Below are positions 26,063 through 33,537 of a DNA stretch of 45,997 nucleotides, one piece after another (positions within the stretch are counted from its first letter, which is position 1; the number at the start of each line of letters is the position of its first letter). A model generated the notes under the pieces. That model was not told the origin of the DNA and ran no database searches. It saw only the letters and a program-made list of their open reading frames with translations. Position numbers and translations under genes: made by a program. This DNA comes from Lachnospiraceae bacterium (GTDB lineage Bacteria; Bacillota; Clostridia; Lachnospirales; Lachnospiraceae): positions 1-45,997 of the forward strand of contig JAILHW010000178.1 in the NCBI GenBank assembly GCA_024695605.1. The letters are read 5' to 3'.

Positions 26063-27469
26063 ATGGGCGGATTTTTTGGAGTTGCGTCAAAGCAGGACTG
26101 CGTATTCGATCTGTTTTTCGGGATCGATTACCATTCGCACCTGGGTACCAGACGCGGCGGTATGACGGTGTTCGGAGAGCAGGGATTTGAACGGGCGATC
26201 CATAACATTGAGAACTCTCCTTTCAGAACAAAATTTGATAAAGATGTCAATGATATGAAGGGGTGGATGGGCATCGGATGTATCTCCGATTACGAGCCGC
26301 AGCCCCTTCTCATTCGTTCTCATCACGGAACCTACGCCATTACCACGGTCAGCAAGATCAACAATGTGGAGCAGCTGACAGAGCAACTGTTTCAGATCGG
26401 ACATGCGCACTTTATGGAAATGAGCAGCGGCGAGATCAATGCGACCGAGCTGGTGGCTGCGCTGATCAATCAAAAGGAAAACCTGGTAGACGGGATCCGC
26501 TATGCGCTCGAGGCTGTGGATGGATCCTTATCCCTTCTTTTGATGAATGAAAAGGGGATCTACTGTGCGAGGGACAAATACGGCAGAACGCCTGTGGTCA
26601 TCGGGAAAAAGGATGAAGCCTTCTGTGCCTCCTTTGAGAATTTTGCTTACAAGAATTTAGGGTATTCGGATTATAAAGAGCTCGGTCCCGGCGAGATCGT
26701 CGTCATGACGGATCAAAACTGCGTGACGCTGGCAAAGCCCGGGGATGAGATGAAGATCTGTACCTTCCTCTGGATCTATTACGGCTATCCTTCCAGCAGC
26801 TATGAAGGTCTGAACGTAGAGGAGATGCGCTATCGCTGCGGCGAAAAGATGGCGGGAAGAGACAATGTGGAGCCGGATATCGTAGCCGGTGTTCCCGATT
26901 CCGGAACGGCCCATGCAGTCGGCTATGCCAATGCCTCCGGAATTCCCTTCTCCAGACCATTTATCAAATATACGCCGACCTGGCCCAGATCCTTTATGCC
27001 GACGCTGCAGGAGAAGAGAAACCTCATTGCAAAGATGAAGCTTTTGGCGGTTGAGGAGCTGATCCGGGATAAGAAGCTTTTGCTGATCGATGATTCCATC
27101 GTACGCGGTACGCAGCTTCGCGAGACTACAGAGTATCTGTTCGACAGCGGGGCCAAGGAAGTGCATATCCGCCCGGCCTGCCCGCCGCTTTTGTTCGGAT
27201 GCAAGTATTTGAACTTCTCCAGATCCTCATCCGAGATGGATCTGATCACAAGGCGCGTGATCGAAAGACTGGAAAACGGAAACGTGACGACAGAGGTGCT
27301 TAAGGAGTATGCGGATCCCGAGTCTGAAAAGTATGAGAACATGGTGGAAGAGATCCGAAAGGAGCTGAAATTCACATCCCTGCGATTCAATCGTCTGGAC
27401 GATATGATCGAGGCAACGGGACTGGAAAAATGCAAGCTCTGCACCTATTGCTGGGACGGACAGGAATAG
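26063..27469 (+). CDS. PurF-like amidophosphoribosyltransferase homologue without N-terminal Cys nucleophile
   Basis: A 468-residue protein with PurF architecture: an Ntn-type glutaminase fold (about 1-230) and a type I PRTase domain whose PRPP loop reads LLIDDSIVRGTQ. PurF enzymes begin Met-Cys, and Cys (after Met removal or propeptide cleavage) is the glutaminase nucleophile. Here the start is M-G-G-F-F-G-V. The ATG at 26063 has a purine-rich site (AGAGGAAAAAAGC) and no upstream in-frame codon would restore a Cys, so the loss is genuine unless the DNA is in error. A C-terminal CKLCTYC triad may bind metal or an Fe-S cluster. It is 21 bp from the DUF1846 gene and far from purE-M-D, so the true PurF is probably elsewhere and this is an ammonia-dependent or regulatory paralogue. 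Confidence 0.8.
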   Translation: MGGFFGVASKQDCVFDLFFGIDYHSHLGTRRGGMTVFGEQGFERAIHNIENSPFRTKFDKDVNDMKGWMGIGCISDYEPQPLLIRSHHGTYAITTVSKINNVEQLTEQLFQIGHAHFMEMSSGEINATELVAALINQKENLVDGIRYALEAVDGSLSLLLMNEKGIYCARDKYGRTPVVIGKKDEAFCASFENFAYKNLGYSDYKELGPGEIVVMTDQNCVTLAKPGDEMKICTFLWIYYGYPSSSYEGLNVEEMRYRCGEKMAGRDNVEPDIVAGVPDSGTAHAVGYANASGIPFSRPFIKYTPTWPRSFMPTLQEKRNLIAKMKLLAVEELIRDKKLLLIDDSIVRGTQLRETTEYLFDSGAKEVHIRPACPPLLFGCKYLNFSRSSSEMDLITRRVIERLENGNVTTEVLKEYADPESEKYENMVEEIRKELKFTSLRFNRLDDMIEATGLEKCKLCTYCWDGQE

Positions 27470-27490
27470 AACAACGTATATGGGGGAACT

Positions 27491-28975
27491 ATGAAAAAGA
27501 TCGGATTTGACAATGACAAATATCTGGATATTCAGTCAAAGCACATCATCGAACGCATTGATCAGTTCGGAGATAAGCTTTACCTGGAATTTGGAGGAAA
27601 GCTCTTTGATGATTATCATGCATCAAGAGTGCTGCCCGGTTTTCAGCCGGATTCCAAGATCCAGATGTTAAAGCAGCTGAAGGACCGCACGGAGATCATT
27701 ATCGTGATCAGTGCAGGGGATATCGAAAAGAACAAGGTCCGCGGCGACATCGGCATTACCTATGATCAGGATGTGCTGCGTCTTGTGGATGCCTTTACCA
27801 ACAACGGACTGTATGTCAGCAGTGTTGTGCTGACGCAGTTTGCCGGACAGCCTTCGGCCGTTGCCTATGAGAAAAAGCTGAAGGCACTGGGGATGAAGAC
27901 CTATCGTCATTATCCCATTGAGGGCTATCCGTCCAATATCTCTCTCATCGTCAGCGATGAGGGCTATGGAAAGAATGACTATATTGAGACCTCCCGTCCG
28001 CTGGTGGTGATCACGGCTCCGGGACCCGGAAGCGGCAAGATGGCCACCTGCCTGTCCCAGCTTTACCATGAGCAAAAGAGAGGCGTCAAGGCCGGCTATG
28101 CCAAGTTTGAGACCTTCCCGATCTGGAACATTCCGCTCAATCATCCGGTGAATCTGGCCTATGAAGCGGCGACGGCGGATCTGAATGATGTGAATATGAT
28201 CGATCCCTTCCATCTGGAAGCCTACAACGAGACCGTTGTAAACTATAACAGGGATGTGGAGGTGTTCCCGGTGCTCCGCACCATGTTTGAGAAGCTCTCC
28301 GGCTCGAGTCCCTACAAATCGCCTACGGATATGGGCGTGAATATGGCGGGCTATTGTATCGTGGATGATGACATTACCATGGCGGCAGCCAAGCAGGAGA
28401 TCATTCGCAGATACTATGCAGCGCTTTGCGATAAGAGAAAGGGCAATGCCTCTGAAGAGCCGATCCATAAGATCGAGCTGTTGATGGAAAAGGCAGGGAT
28501 CTCCGTAGCAGACAGACCGGTGGTAAAGGCTGCCAATATCCGCAGCGAGGAAACCGGCGGGCCGGCAGCGGCCATTGAAATGGAGGATGGTTCCATCATC
28601 ACCGGAAAGACGTCCTCGCTTTTGGGTGCATCCTCTGCGATGCTGCTGAATGCATTAAAGACCCTGGCAGGGATCGATGATGCCGCAAAGCTGATCTCGC
28701 CCAATGTCATTGAGCCGATCATGGAGATGAAGGTGCGGTATCTGAGAAATCACAATCCGCTGCTGCATCTGGATGAGATCCTCATCGCGCTCTCCATTGA
28801 AGCGGTGACAAATGAGGAGGCCAGACGTGCCTATGCGTGTCTGCCCATGCTGGAAGGGCTTGAGGCGCATTCTTCCGTGATTCTGTCTCAGGTGGATGTA
28901 GGAGTCTTTAAGAAGCTTGGGATTCAGCTCACCTGTGAGCCGAAGTATCACAGTAAGAAGCTGTATCATACCTGA
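27491..28975 (+). CDS. DUF1846 (UPF0371) family protein
   Basis: A 494-residue cytoplasmic protein recognised by its N terminus MKKIGFDNDKYLDIQSKHI and the stretch DKLYLEFGGKLFDDYHASRVLPGF, both typical of DUF1846. A P-loop-like TAPGPGSGKMATCLSQLYHE (about 176-195) suggests nucleotide binding. The rest is alpha/beta with no membrane helix. The family is widespread in Firmicutes and structurally solved, but its function is not established to my knowledge. It begins 21 bp after the PurF-like gene with GGGGG before the ATG and ends at a strong terminator, so the two form a two-gene operon and may work on related phosphoribosyl or nucleotide substrates (inference). Confidence 0.88.
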   Translation: MKKIGFDNDKYLDIQSKHIIERIDQFGDKLYLEFGGKLFDDYHASRVLPGFQPDSKIQMLKQLKDRTEIIIVISAGDIEKNKVRGDIGITYDQDVLRLVDAFTNNGLYVSSVVLTQFAGQPSAVAYEKKLKALGMKTYRHYPIEGYPSNISLIVSDEGYGKNDYIETSRPLVVITAPGPGSGKMATCLSQLYHEQKRGVKAGYAKFETFPIWNIPLNHPVNLAYEAATADLNDVNMIDPFHLEAYNETVVNYNRDVEVFPVLRTMFEKLSGSSPYKSPTDMGVNMAGYCIVDDDITMAAAKQEIIRRYYAALCDKRKGNASEEPIHKIELLMEKAGISVADRPVVKAANIRSEETGGPAAAIEMEDGSIITGKTSSLLGASSAMLLNALKTLAGIDDAAKLISPNVIEPIMEMKVRYLRNHNPLLHLDEILIALSIEAVTNEEARRAYACLPMLEGLEAHSSVILSQVDVGVFKKLGIQLTCEPKYHSKKLYHT

Positions 28976-28985
28976 TGTTTTGCAG

Positions 28986-29014
28986 GCGCCTGCCTTTCGG
29001 CAGGCGCTGTTTTT
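28986..29014 (+). terminator. Intrinsic terminator after the DUF1846 gene
   Basis: GCGCCTGCC and GGCAGGCGC form a perfect 9-bp stem with loop TTTC, followed by TGTTTTTG. Confidence 0.9.
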
Positions 29015-29190
29015 GCACATAGAAGCATAGACATCGCATCCGCCGAATCTGCACCCTCCGGTTTACACTCTTTAGAGCGCTTAAGCTCAAACAGTACGTT
29101 GCCCGCAAGCGGGCAGACGTAACTCGCCGCCGAAGGGTCAGATCTCGTCGGCTGCTCATAGAAGTATATATAACATATAAGGAGATCGAG
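29015..29190 (+). promoter_or_regulatory. Structured region upstream of the trpF-like gene
   Basis: The 176 bases hold no ORF of note. A hairpin at 29095-29121 has arms TACGT-T-GCCCGC and GCGGGC-A-(G)-ACGTA, 12 bp with one bulge. A near-palindrome GAGC-GCTTAA-GCTC lies at 29075-29088. A second possible stem, GCCGA/TCGGC, occurs at about 29129-29153. AAGGAG before the ATG is clear of these. No known T-box or trp leader was recognised. Confidence 0.4.
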
Positions 29191-29838
29191 ATGGGAAATC
29201 CGTACATCAAGATATGTGGTTTGACGAAGGAGAAGGAAGCGGAATTCATCAATGAAAACGGTGTGGAGTTTGTGGGCAATGTTTTGTTCTTTGAGAAGAG
29301 TCACAGATGTGTTTCCATAGAGCAGGCGAAACGGATTCACAGGGAACTGGATGATGCGATCAAAAAGGTGGCGGTTGTGGTTTCACCGACGATAGATGAG
29401 CTTTCGCAGATCGCGGACGCCGGTTTTGATCTGGTGCAGATCCATGGCAGCCTGCCGTCTTTTGACAGCCTGAAAGAACTTGGGATCGGAGTGCTCAGGG
29501 CATGGAACGGCACCGGGATGGAAGCGGAAACGGATTTGTTTGCACAGCCTTTTTGCGCCGGCTGTCTGTTGGATGCGGCAACACCCGGCAGCGGGAAAAG
29601 CTATGATCCGAAGCTGTATGAAGCCATGAGAAGTTTTGTCAGAGCCCATGATCCAAAGGCGGATGGACGCCTTATGTTTCTGGCCGGCGGACTGACACCT
29701 GACAATGTATCGGATGTGATCAAACGTGTATCCCCCGCCGGCGTGGATATCTCCAGCGGCGTAGAGCTTGCGGATAAAAGCGGCAAGGATCCCGAGGCGA
29801 TCCGCCGGTTTGTCAGGGCAGTCAGAGAAAAAAGTTAG
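29191..29838 (+). CDS. trpF: Phosphoribosylanthranilate isomerase (TrpF-like)
   Basis: A 215-residue TIM-barrel protein. KICGLT with the catalytic general base C9, FDLVQIHG at the beta-4/5 strands, the LLDAATPGSGKSYD stretch with the general acid D128, LAGGLTPDNV and GVDISSGVE at the phosphate-binding loops are all TrpF signatures. It would convert phosphoribosyl-anthranilate to CdRP in tryptophan synthesis. No other trp gene is in this window, which is unusual, since trpF is normally in the trp operon; the N-terminal barrel also diverges from typical TrpF (VGNVLFFEKSHRCVS for the G-x-V/I-F-x-x-x-S-x-R motif). A related reaction on another phosphoribosyl compound is possible. AAGGAG lies 7 bp before the ATG. 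Confidence 0.78.
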   Translation: MGNPYIKICGLTKEKEAEFINENGVEFVGNVLFFEKSHRCVSIEQAKRIHRELDDAIKKVAVVVSPTIDELSQIADAGFDLVQIHGSLPSFDSLKELGIGVLRAWNGTGMEAETDLFAQPFCAGCLLDAATPGSGKSYDPKLYEAMRSFVRAHDPKADGRLMFLAGGLTPDNVSDVIKRVSPAGVDISSGVELADKSGKDPEAIRRFVRAVREKS

Positions 29839-29849
29839 CATTCGCTAAC
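29834..29849 (+). repeat. Perfect hairpin spanning the trpF stop codon
   Basis: GTTAGC and GCTAAC are exact inverse complements around ATTC; the TAG stop codon is inside the left arm. The same arms occur around GAT/C-type centre in a 22-base palindrome at 34323-34344 in the M29 peptidase gene. No T-run follows, so it is not a good terminator. Confidence 0.45.
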
Positions 29850-29895
29850 TATTTGCTGGTTCACAAAAAGATCATAATTTTTGTGAAAATGTGTA

Positions 29896-29924
29896 TTGCA
29901 CATTTGGGGATGCTATGGTATATT
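29896..29924 (+). promoter_or_regulatory. Promoter of the ECF S-component leader
   Basis: TTGCAC (29896-29901) and TATATT (29919-29924) are 17 bp apart. The start is expected near 29931, about 246 bases before the ATG at 30177. Confidence 0.65.
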
Positions 29925-29930
29925 GCAGTT

Positions 29931-30176
29931 GAGCGTGATTCTTTGAACATGCATCAGACGATTTCACAAGATAGAGGAAAACAATGCGACAGACGGACGG
30001 TACCTTGCGGACCGTATTGGATGGTCGGGTTTTCTGTCAGTACGTCAGGATGATGCAGGCTCGCGCCTGTATTTTTTTATTCTGCTATGCGACTCTCGGG
30101 AAGCGTTCTTTTGCACAAAAGATCACGTGACACTTATGGAAGACGAAAGTCACCTGAAAGAAGAGAGGAGATTCTT
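29931..30176 (+). ncRNA. Candidate riboswitch-like leader of the ECF S-component gene
   Basis: The 338-base gap between trpF and the transporter gene has no credible ORF. A long-range stem pairs TGCATCA-GACG (29950-29960) with CGTC-(AGGA)-TGATGCA (30043-30057). Enclosed are GACAGA (29988-29993) with TCTGTC (30033-30038), and within it ACGGTACC (29997-30004) with GGACCGT (30009-30015) over a TTGC loop. A purine-rich strand AGAGGAAAACA is left unpaired. The 3' arm of the outer stem shares bases 30053-30057 with the terminator at 30053-30078, so the two structures exclude each other. I could not match it to a known class (FMN, TPP, THF, preQ1, cobalamin, SAM, ykkC). Confidence 0.55.
30053..30078 (+). 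terminator. Intrinsic terminator within the ECF leader
   Basis: ATGCAGGC and GCCTGTAT form an 8-bp stem (one G-U) with loop TCGC, followed by seven T. It is 98 bases before the start codon and so would block the gene unless prevented from forming. Confidence 0.75.
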
Positions 30177-30848
30177 ATGAAAAAAAACAACACCCTTTAC
30201 ATGGTACAACTGGCACTGATGGCTGCTGTCACACTGTTGATGGCTCTGACACCCCTTGGTTACATTAAGACACCGCTTCTGTCGGTTACGCTTCTGACGG
30301 TTCCCGTTGCGGTAGCGGCAATCCTGCTTGGTCCTGTGGGCGGCGCGGTTTGCGGATTTGCATTTGGTATGACGAGCTTTGTGAATGCGCTTTTGGGCAC
30401 CGGCTCCGCACTTTTGATGGGGCTTTTGCAGATCAATCCGGTTCTGACCTTTGTTACGGCTGTAGTTGCCAGAGTATTGGTTGGTCTGTTTACCGGCCTG
30501 ATCTTTAAGGCACTTTATCAGATCAAAAAGACCAAACCCTTTTCCTTCTATGTGGCATCTCTTTGCTGCCCGCTTTTGAACACCATCCTGTTCATGGGAT
30601 TTTTGATGCTGTTCTTCTTCAACTCGCCTGCCATCCAGGCCAGCGCTGAGAAGTTCGGAACCCACAATCCGCTGCGCCTTGTCATCATGATGGTCGGTGT
30701 GCAGGGTGCTATCGAGGCAGGGATCTGCTTCGTGATCGCAGGTGCGGTTTCCCGGATCCTGTACGGCGTGCTGATCAAATCCGGTGCGATCCAGGGCAAG
30801 ATCTTTGAAAAGGATAAGGCACATAAGCCTGCTGAGAGTGTGCAGTAA
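30177..30848 (+). CDS. ECF transporter S component (substrate-binding membrane protein)
   Basis: A 223-residue, very hydrophobic protein with about six membrane helices. ATG 30177 follows GAGAGGAG by 6-7 bp; the longer frame upstream overlaps the leader structure. The start MKKNNTLYMVQLALMAAVTL and the segments LLTVPVAVAAILLGPVGGAVCGFAFG and GLLQINPVLTFVTAVVARVLVG fit the ECF S-component fold (PF12822 group), where helix 1 has small residues that contact EcfT. S components capture vitamins or precursors and share the EcfA-A'-T energising module encoded elsewhere, which is absent here. The substrate (pantothenate, folate or another vitamin) cannot be told. The gene is flanked by terminators, so it is transcribed alone, and it has a structured leader. 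Confidence 0.85.
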   Translation: MKKNNTLYMVQLALMAAVTLLMALTPLGYIKTPLLSVTLLTVPVAVAAILLGPVGGAVCGFAFGMTSFVNALLGTGSALLMGLLQINPVLTFVTAVVARVLVGLFTGLIFKALYQIKKTKPFSFYVASLCCPLLNTILFMGFLMLFFFNSPAIQASAEKFGTHNPLRLVIMMVGVQGAIEAGICFVIAGAVSRILYGVLIKSGAIQGKIFEKDKAHKPAESVQ

Positions 30849-30887
30849 GCTGCTTACGTGATTTTTAAACGCATAAGAGAATGAAAG

Positions 30888-30924
30888 CTCCCTGCCGGAA
30901 CCAAGACCGGCAGGGAGTTTTTTT
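30888..30924 (+). terminator. Intrinsic terminator after the ECF gene
   Basis: CTCCCTGCCGG and CCGGCAGGGAG make a perfect 11-bp stem with an 8-base loop, followed by seven T. Confidence 0.95.
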
Positions 30925-31064
30925 CTTTCCGGCCGTGCGTGCTCGGAAGCGTGTATGCATGCACTTGGCGGTCTTTGGCGCGGCGCGTTTGTATCTGCCT
31001 GCATCTGACAGCCGAAGCCTCTTTTCCGCGTGGGGATCGGGGCGCTTGGGGCGGTGTAAATTCC

Positions 31065-31093
31065 TTGCAATGCACGGGATGTAATGGTAAAAT
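31065..31093 (+). promoter_or_regulatory. Promoter of the Nudix-like/pyrF/pyrE run
   Basis: TTGCAA (31065-31070) and TAAAAT (31088-31093) are 17 bp apart. The start near 31100 leaves a leader of about 30 bases. The 130 bases between the preceding terminator and this box show nothing else. Confidence 0.6.
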
Positions 31094-31130
31094 ATATCTG
31101 TATGTTCAGATTGCGGAAAGGGGTGAGCGT

Positions 31131-31577
31131 ATGAATTCCCTTTTTATTCATATCAAGGCTGTGGTAGAGCAGGACGGCAGGTTTCTCATTCTGAAACACT
31201 GGATGGATGATCGGATCATGGATCCCTATTCCTGGGAGTTTATCGATACCGAGATGGAGGCAGGCGAGAGCCCGGAGCAGGCTGCACTTCGTGCGGTCCT
31301 GGAAAACACCGGGAGCGAAGGAAGCATCACGGATACGCTCTATACCTGGACCAATATGCTCGGCGACAGGCAGTGCGTCGGGATCGCTTTTCTGGTCCAT
31401 CTGTCGGAGCACGATCCCACCATCCAGATCGGCGAAGAGTACTGCGGATATGAGTGGATCACTCTGGATGCATTTGAGCAATATATTGACAACAGGAATG
31501 TGGTAAAGGATCTGACAAGGACCCTCACCGCCGCCAGGAAGGCGGGGATCATTCAAGAGACAACACCGCAATCCTGA
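31131..31577 (+). CDS. Nudix-fold protein with degenerate Nudix box
   Basis: A 148-residue protein from ATG 31131, with AAAGGGG about 8-12 bp upstream; the open frame to 30939 has no ribosome site and overlaps the promoter. The fold is shown by IHIKAVVEQDGRFLILKHW, then the box at 40-62 and IGIAFLVHL-like strands. Aligned to G-x5-E-x7-R-E-U-x-E-E-x-G-U, the leading Gly is T40, the first metal-binding Glu of R-E is A55 and the last Glu of E-E is N59. E46, R54, E58 and G61 remain. Two of the Mg2+-ligand glutamates are therefore missing and hydrolase activity is doubtful; a nucleotide-binding or regulatory role is possible. It is 15 bp upstream of pyrF, in the same apparent operon. Confidence 0.78.
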   Translation: MNSLFIHIKAVVEQDGRFLILKHWMDDRIMDPYSWEFIDTEMEAGESPEQAALRAVLENTGSEGSITDTLYTWTNMLGDRQCVGIAFLVHLSEHDPTIQIGEEYCGYEWITLDAFEQYIDNRNVVKDLTRTLTAARKAGIIQETTPQS

Positions 31578-31592
31578 GAGAAAGGTGAAATC

Positions 31593-32516
31593 ATGATCAA
31601 TCAACTGGTAGCAAGTATCAAGAAAAAACAGGCACCCATCGTGGTCGGTCTGGATCCCATGCTGGATTATATCCCGGAGCATTTGCAAAAGGAAGCATTT
31701 GAGAAATACGGCGAGACCCCGGAGGGGGCGGCAGAAGCCATCTGGCTGTTTAATCAGGGCCTGATCGATGCCATTGCAGATCTGGTTCCGGCAGTCAAGC
31801 CGCAGATCGCCATGTATGAGCAGTTCGGGATCGAAGGCGTGAAGGCCTTTCAGAAAACTGTGGATTATAGCAAAAAAAAGGGACTGATCGTCATCGGTGA
31901 TATCAAGCGCGGTGACATCGGCAGCACCTCCGCCGCCTATGCGGTAGGGCACCTCGGAAAGGTAAAGATCGGCTCTCAGACCTTTGCCGGATTCGATGAG
32001 GATTTTGCAACCGTCAATCCGTATCTGGGATCCGACGGCGTAAAGCCCTTCATCGAGGTTTGCAAAGAAGAGAAAAAGGGCATCTTTGTTCTTGTAAAAA
32101 CCTCCAACCCTTCCAGCGGAGAGTTTCAGGACAGGCTGATCGACGGCCGTCCGCTTTATGAGATCGTAGGCGAGAAGGTCAACGAGTGGGGAAGCGAGGT
32201 CATGGGCGATGCTTACAGCTATGTCGGTGCCGTGGTCGGCGCGACCTATCCCGAGATGGGCAAGGTGCTTCGCGATATTATGCCCAAGGCCTACATCCTG
32301 GTGCCCGGATATGGTGCACAGGGCGGAACCGGAAAGGATCTGACACACTTCTTTGACAAGGACGGACTTGGTGCCATTGTCAATTCCTCCCGCGGTATCA
32401 TCGCGGCCTGGAAGAAGGATCCCTACAAAGAAAAGTATGCACCGCAAAACTTTGCAGATGCGGCAAGAGCAGCGGTGCTGGATATGAAGGAGGATATTAA
32501 CAGTGCAATCCTATAA
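31593..32516 (+). CDS. pyrF: Orotidine 5'-phosphate decarboxylase (type 2)
   Basis: A 307-residue TIM-barrel enzyme of the longer, type 2 PyrF family. The catalytic D-x-K-x-x-D is D103, K105 and D108 in GDIKRGDIGST. The N-terminal IVVGLDPMLDYIPEHL and the phosphate-loop region VPGYGAQGG are characteristic. It converts OMP to UMP in the last step of pyrimidine synthesis. AAAGGTG precedes the ATG. The gene overlaps pyrE by 14 bases, indicating tight coupling with the preceding step's enzyme. Confidence 0.95.
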   Translation: MINQLVASIKKKQAPIVVGLDPMLDYIPEHLQKEAFEKYGETPEGAAEAIWLFNQGLIDAIADLVPAVKPQIAMYEQFGIEGVKAFQKTVDYSKKKGLIVIGDIKRGDIGSTSAAYAVGHLGKVKIGSQTFAGFDEDFATVNPYLGSDGVKPFIEVCKEEKKGIFVLVKTSNPSSGEFQDRLIDGRPLYEIVGEKVNEWGSEVMGDAYSYVGAVVGATYPEMGKVLRDIMPKAYILVPGYGAQGGTGKDLTHFFDKDGLGAIVNSSRGIIAAWKKDPYKEKYAPQNFADAARAAVLDMKEDINSAIL

Positions 32517-33183
32517 GCAGGAATTCATTGAGTTTATGGTTCAGAGTGAGGTGCTTCGCTTTGGAGAGTTTACCTTAAAGAGCGGACGCAAATCACCGTT
32601 TTTTATGAACGCCGGAGGCTATGTGACCGGCAGCCAGCTCGCGAAGCTGGGACGCTACTATGCACAGGCCATCCACGAGAATTTCGGAGATGATTTCGAT
32701 GTACTTTTTGGACCGGCCTACAAGGGTATTCCCTTAAGCGTTGCCACTGTGATCGCCTATGATGAGCTTTACGGAAAGCAGATCCGCTATTGCTCCAACA
32801 GAAAAGAGGTCAAGGATCACGGCGATACCGGGATCCTGCTCGGAAGCAAGCCCAAGGATGGGGAGAAGGTTGTCATCATCGAGGATGTGACCACCTCAGG
32901 CAAATCCATTCAGGAGACCTTCCCGATCCTGAAGGCACAGGCAGATGTGCAGATCAAGGGACTTGTGGTTTCCTTAAACAGAATGGAAGTGGGGCCGTCC
33001 GGTACGGTGACGGCACTTCGTGAGATTGAACAGACCTATGGCTTTCCTGCCACCGCGATCGTGACCATGGATGAGGTGGTAGAGTATCTGTACAACAGAC
33101 CCTGTAACGGAAAAGTGGTGATCGATGATACCATCAAGGCAGCCATCGACGCTTATTATGCGGAGTATGGAGTAAAGCAGTAA
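32503..33183 (+). CDS. pyrE: Orotate phosphoribosyltransferase
   Basis: A 226-residue type I PRTase. It starts at GTG 32503 inside the end of pyrF, with AGGAGG at 32488-32493. The PRPP loop is VVIIEDVTTSGKS (123-135). FGEFTLKSGRKSPFFMNAGGY (N-terminal) and YGKQIRYCSNRKEVKDHGDTG, the flexible loop with catalytic lysines, are typical of PyrE. It makes OMP from orotate and PRPP, directly before PyrF. A small membrane-protein gene follows after 6 bp. Confidence 0.95.
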   Translation: MQSYKQEFIEFMVQSEVLRFGEFTLKSGRKSPFFMNAGGYVTGSQLAKLGRYYAQAIHENFGDDFDVLFGPAYKGIPLSVATVIAYDELYGKQIRYCSNRKEVKDHGDTGILLGSKPKDGEKVVIIEDVTTSGKSIQETFPILKAQADVQIKGLVVSLNRMEVGPSGTVTALREIEQTYGFPATAIVTMDEVVEYLYNRPCNGKVVIDDTIKAAIDAYYAEYGVKQ

Positions 33184-33189
33184 AGAGTC

Positions 33190-33501
33190 ATGGCAAGAAA
33201 ACGATTTGTTTTTTCCGACAAAAAGAATCCGGAAAAGGGACTGTTTTCCGTTTTTTTAGGAGTGATCAGCCTGCTGGGAGTTTTGGGGAGTCTTCTCGTT
33301 TCCTACAGAAGCGAAGGGAAGATATCGCCAAGACTCGGAGCGGTTGTCTTTTTGTCTGTTTTTTTTGCAGTCACGGGATTGATCATGGCGATCCGTGCCC
33401 ATATGGAGCATGACGTGCTGCTGTTGTTTCCGAAGATCGGTATCGCGCTCAATGCACTTACGGTACTGATCTGCGGGATCATTCTGTATATGGGTGTCTA
33501 G
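33190..33501 (+). CDS. Small membrane protein of unknown function
   Basis: A 103-residue protein with a basic, Phe-rich N terminus (ARKRFVFSDKKNPEKG) and three predicted membrane helices at about 18-40, 48-68 and 78-101. It resembles the small uncharacterised DUF6142-type proteins of Lachnospiraceae, though I recall that family only loosely. The gene lies between pyrE (6 bp) and an M29 peptidase gene (36 bp). The ribosome site is weak, so it may depend on translation from pyrE. Confidence 0.7.
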   Translation: MARKRFVFSDKKNPEKGLFSVFLGVISLLGVLGSLLVSYRSEGKISPRLGAVVFLSVFFAVTGLIMAIRAHMEHDVLLLFPKIGIALNALTVLICGIILYMGV

Positions 33502-33537
33502 CCCATAACAAAAAAGTGAAACAGTATTGGAGATTGA

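Noticed and set aside
30150-32447. Antisense 765-codon minus-strand ORF over the ECF, Nudix-like and pyrF genes
   Set aside because: It crosses a perfect terminator and three well-supported genes, has no ribosome site and gives a low-complexity, His/Arg/Leu-rich product. It is a by-product of the codon bias of the plus-strand genes.
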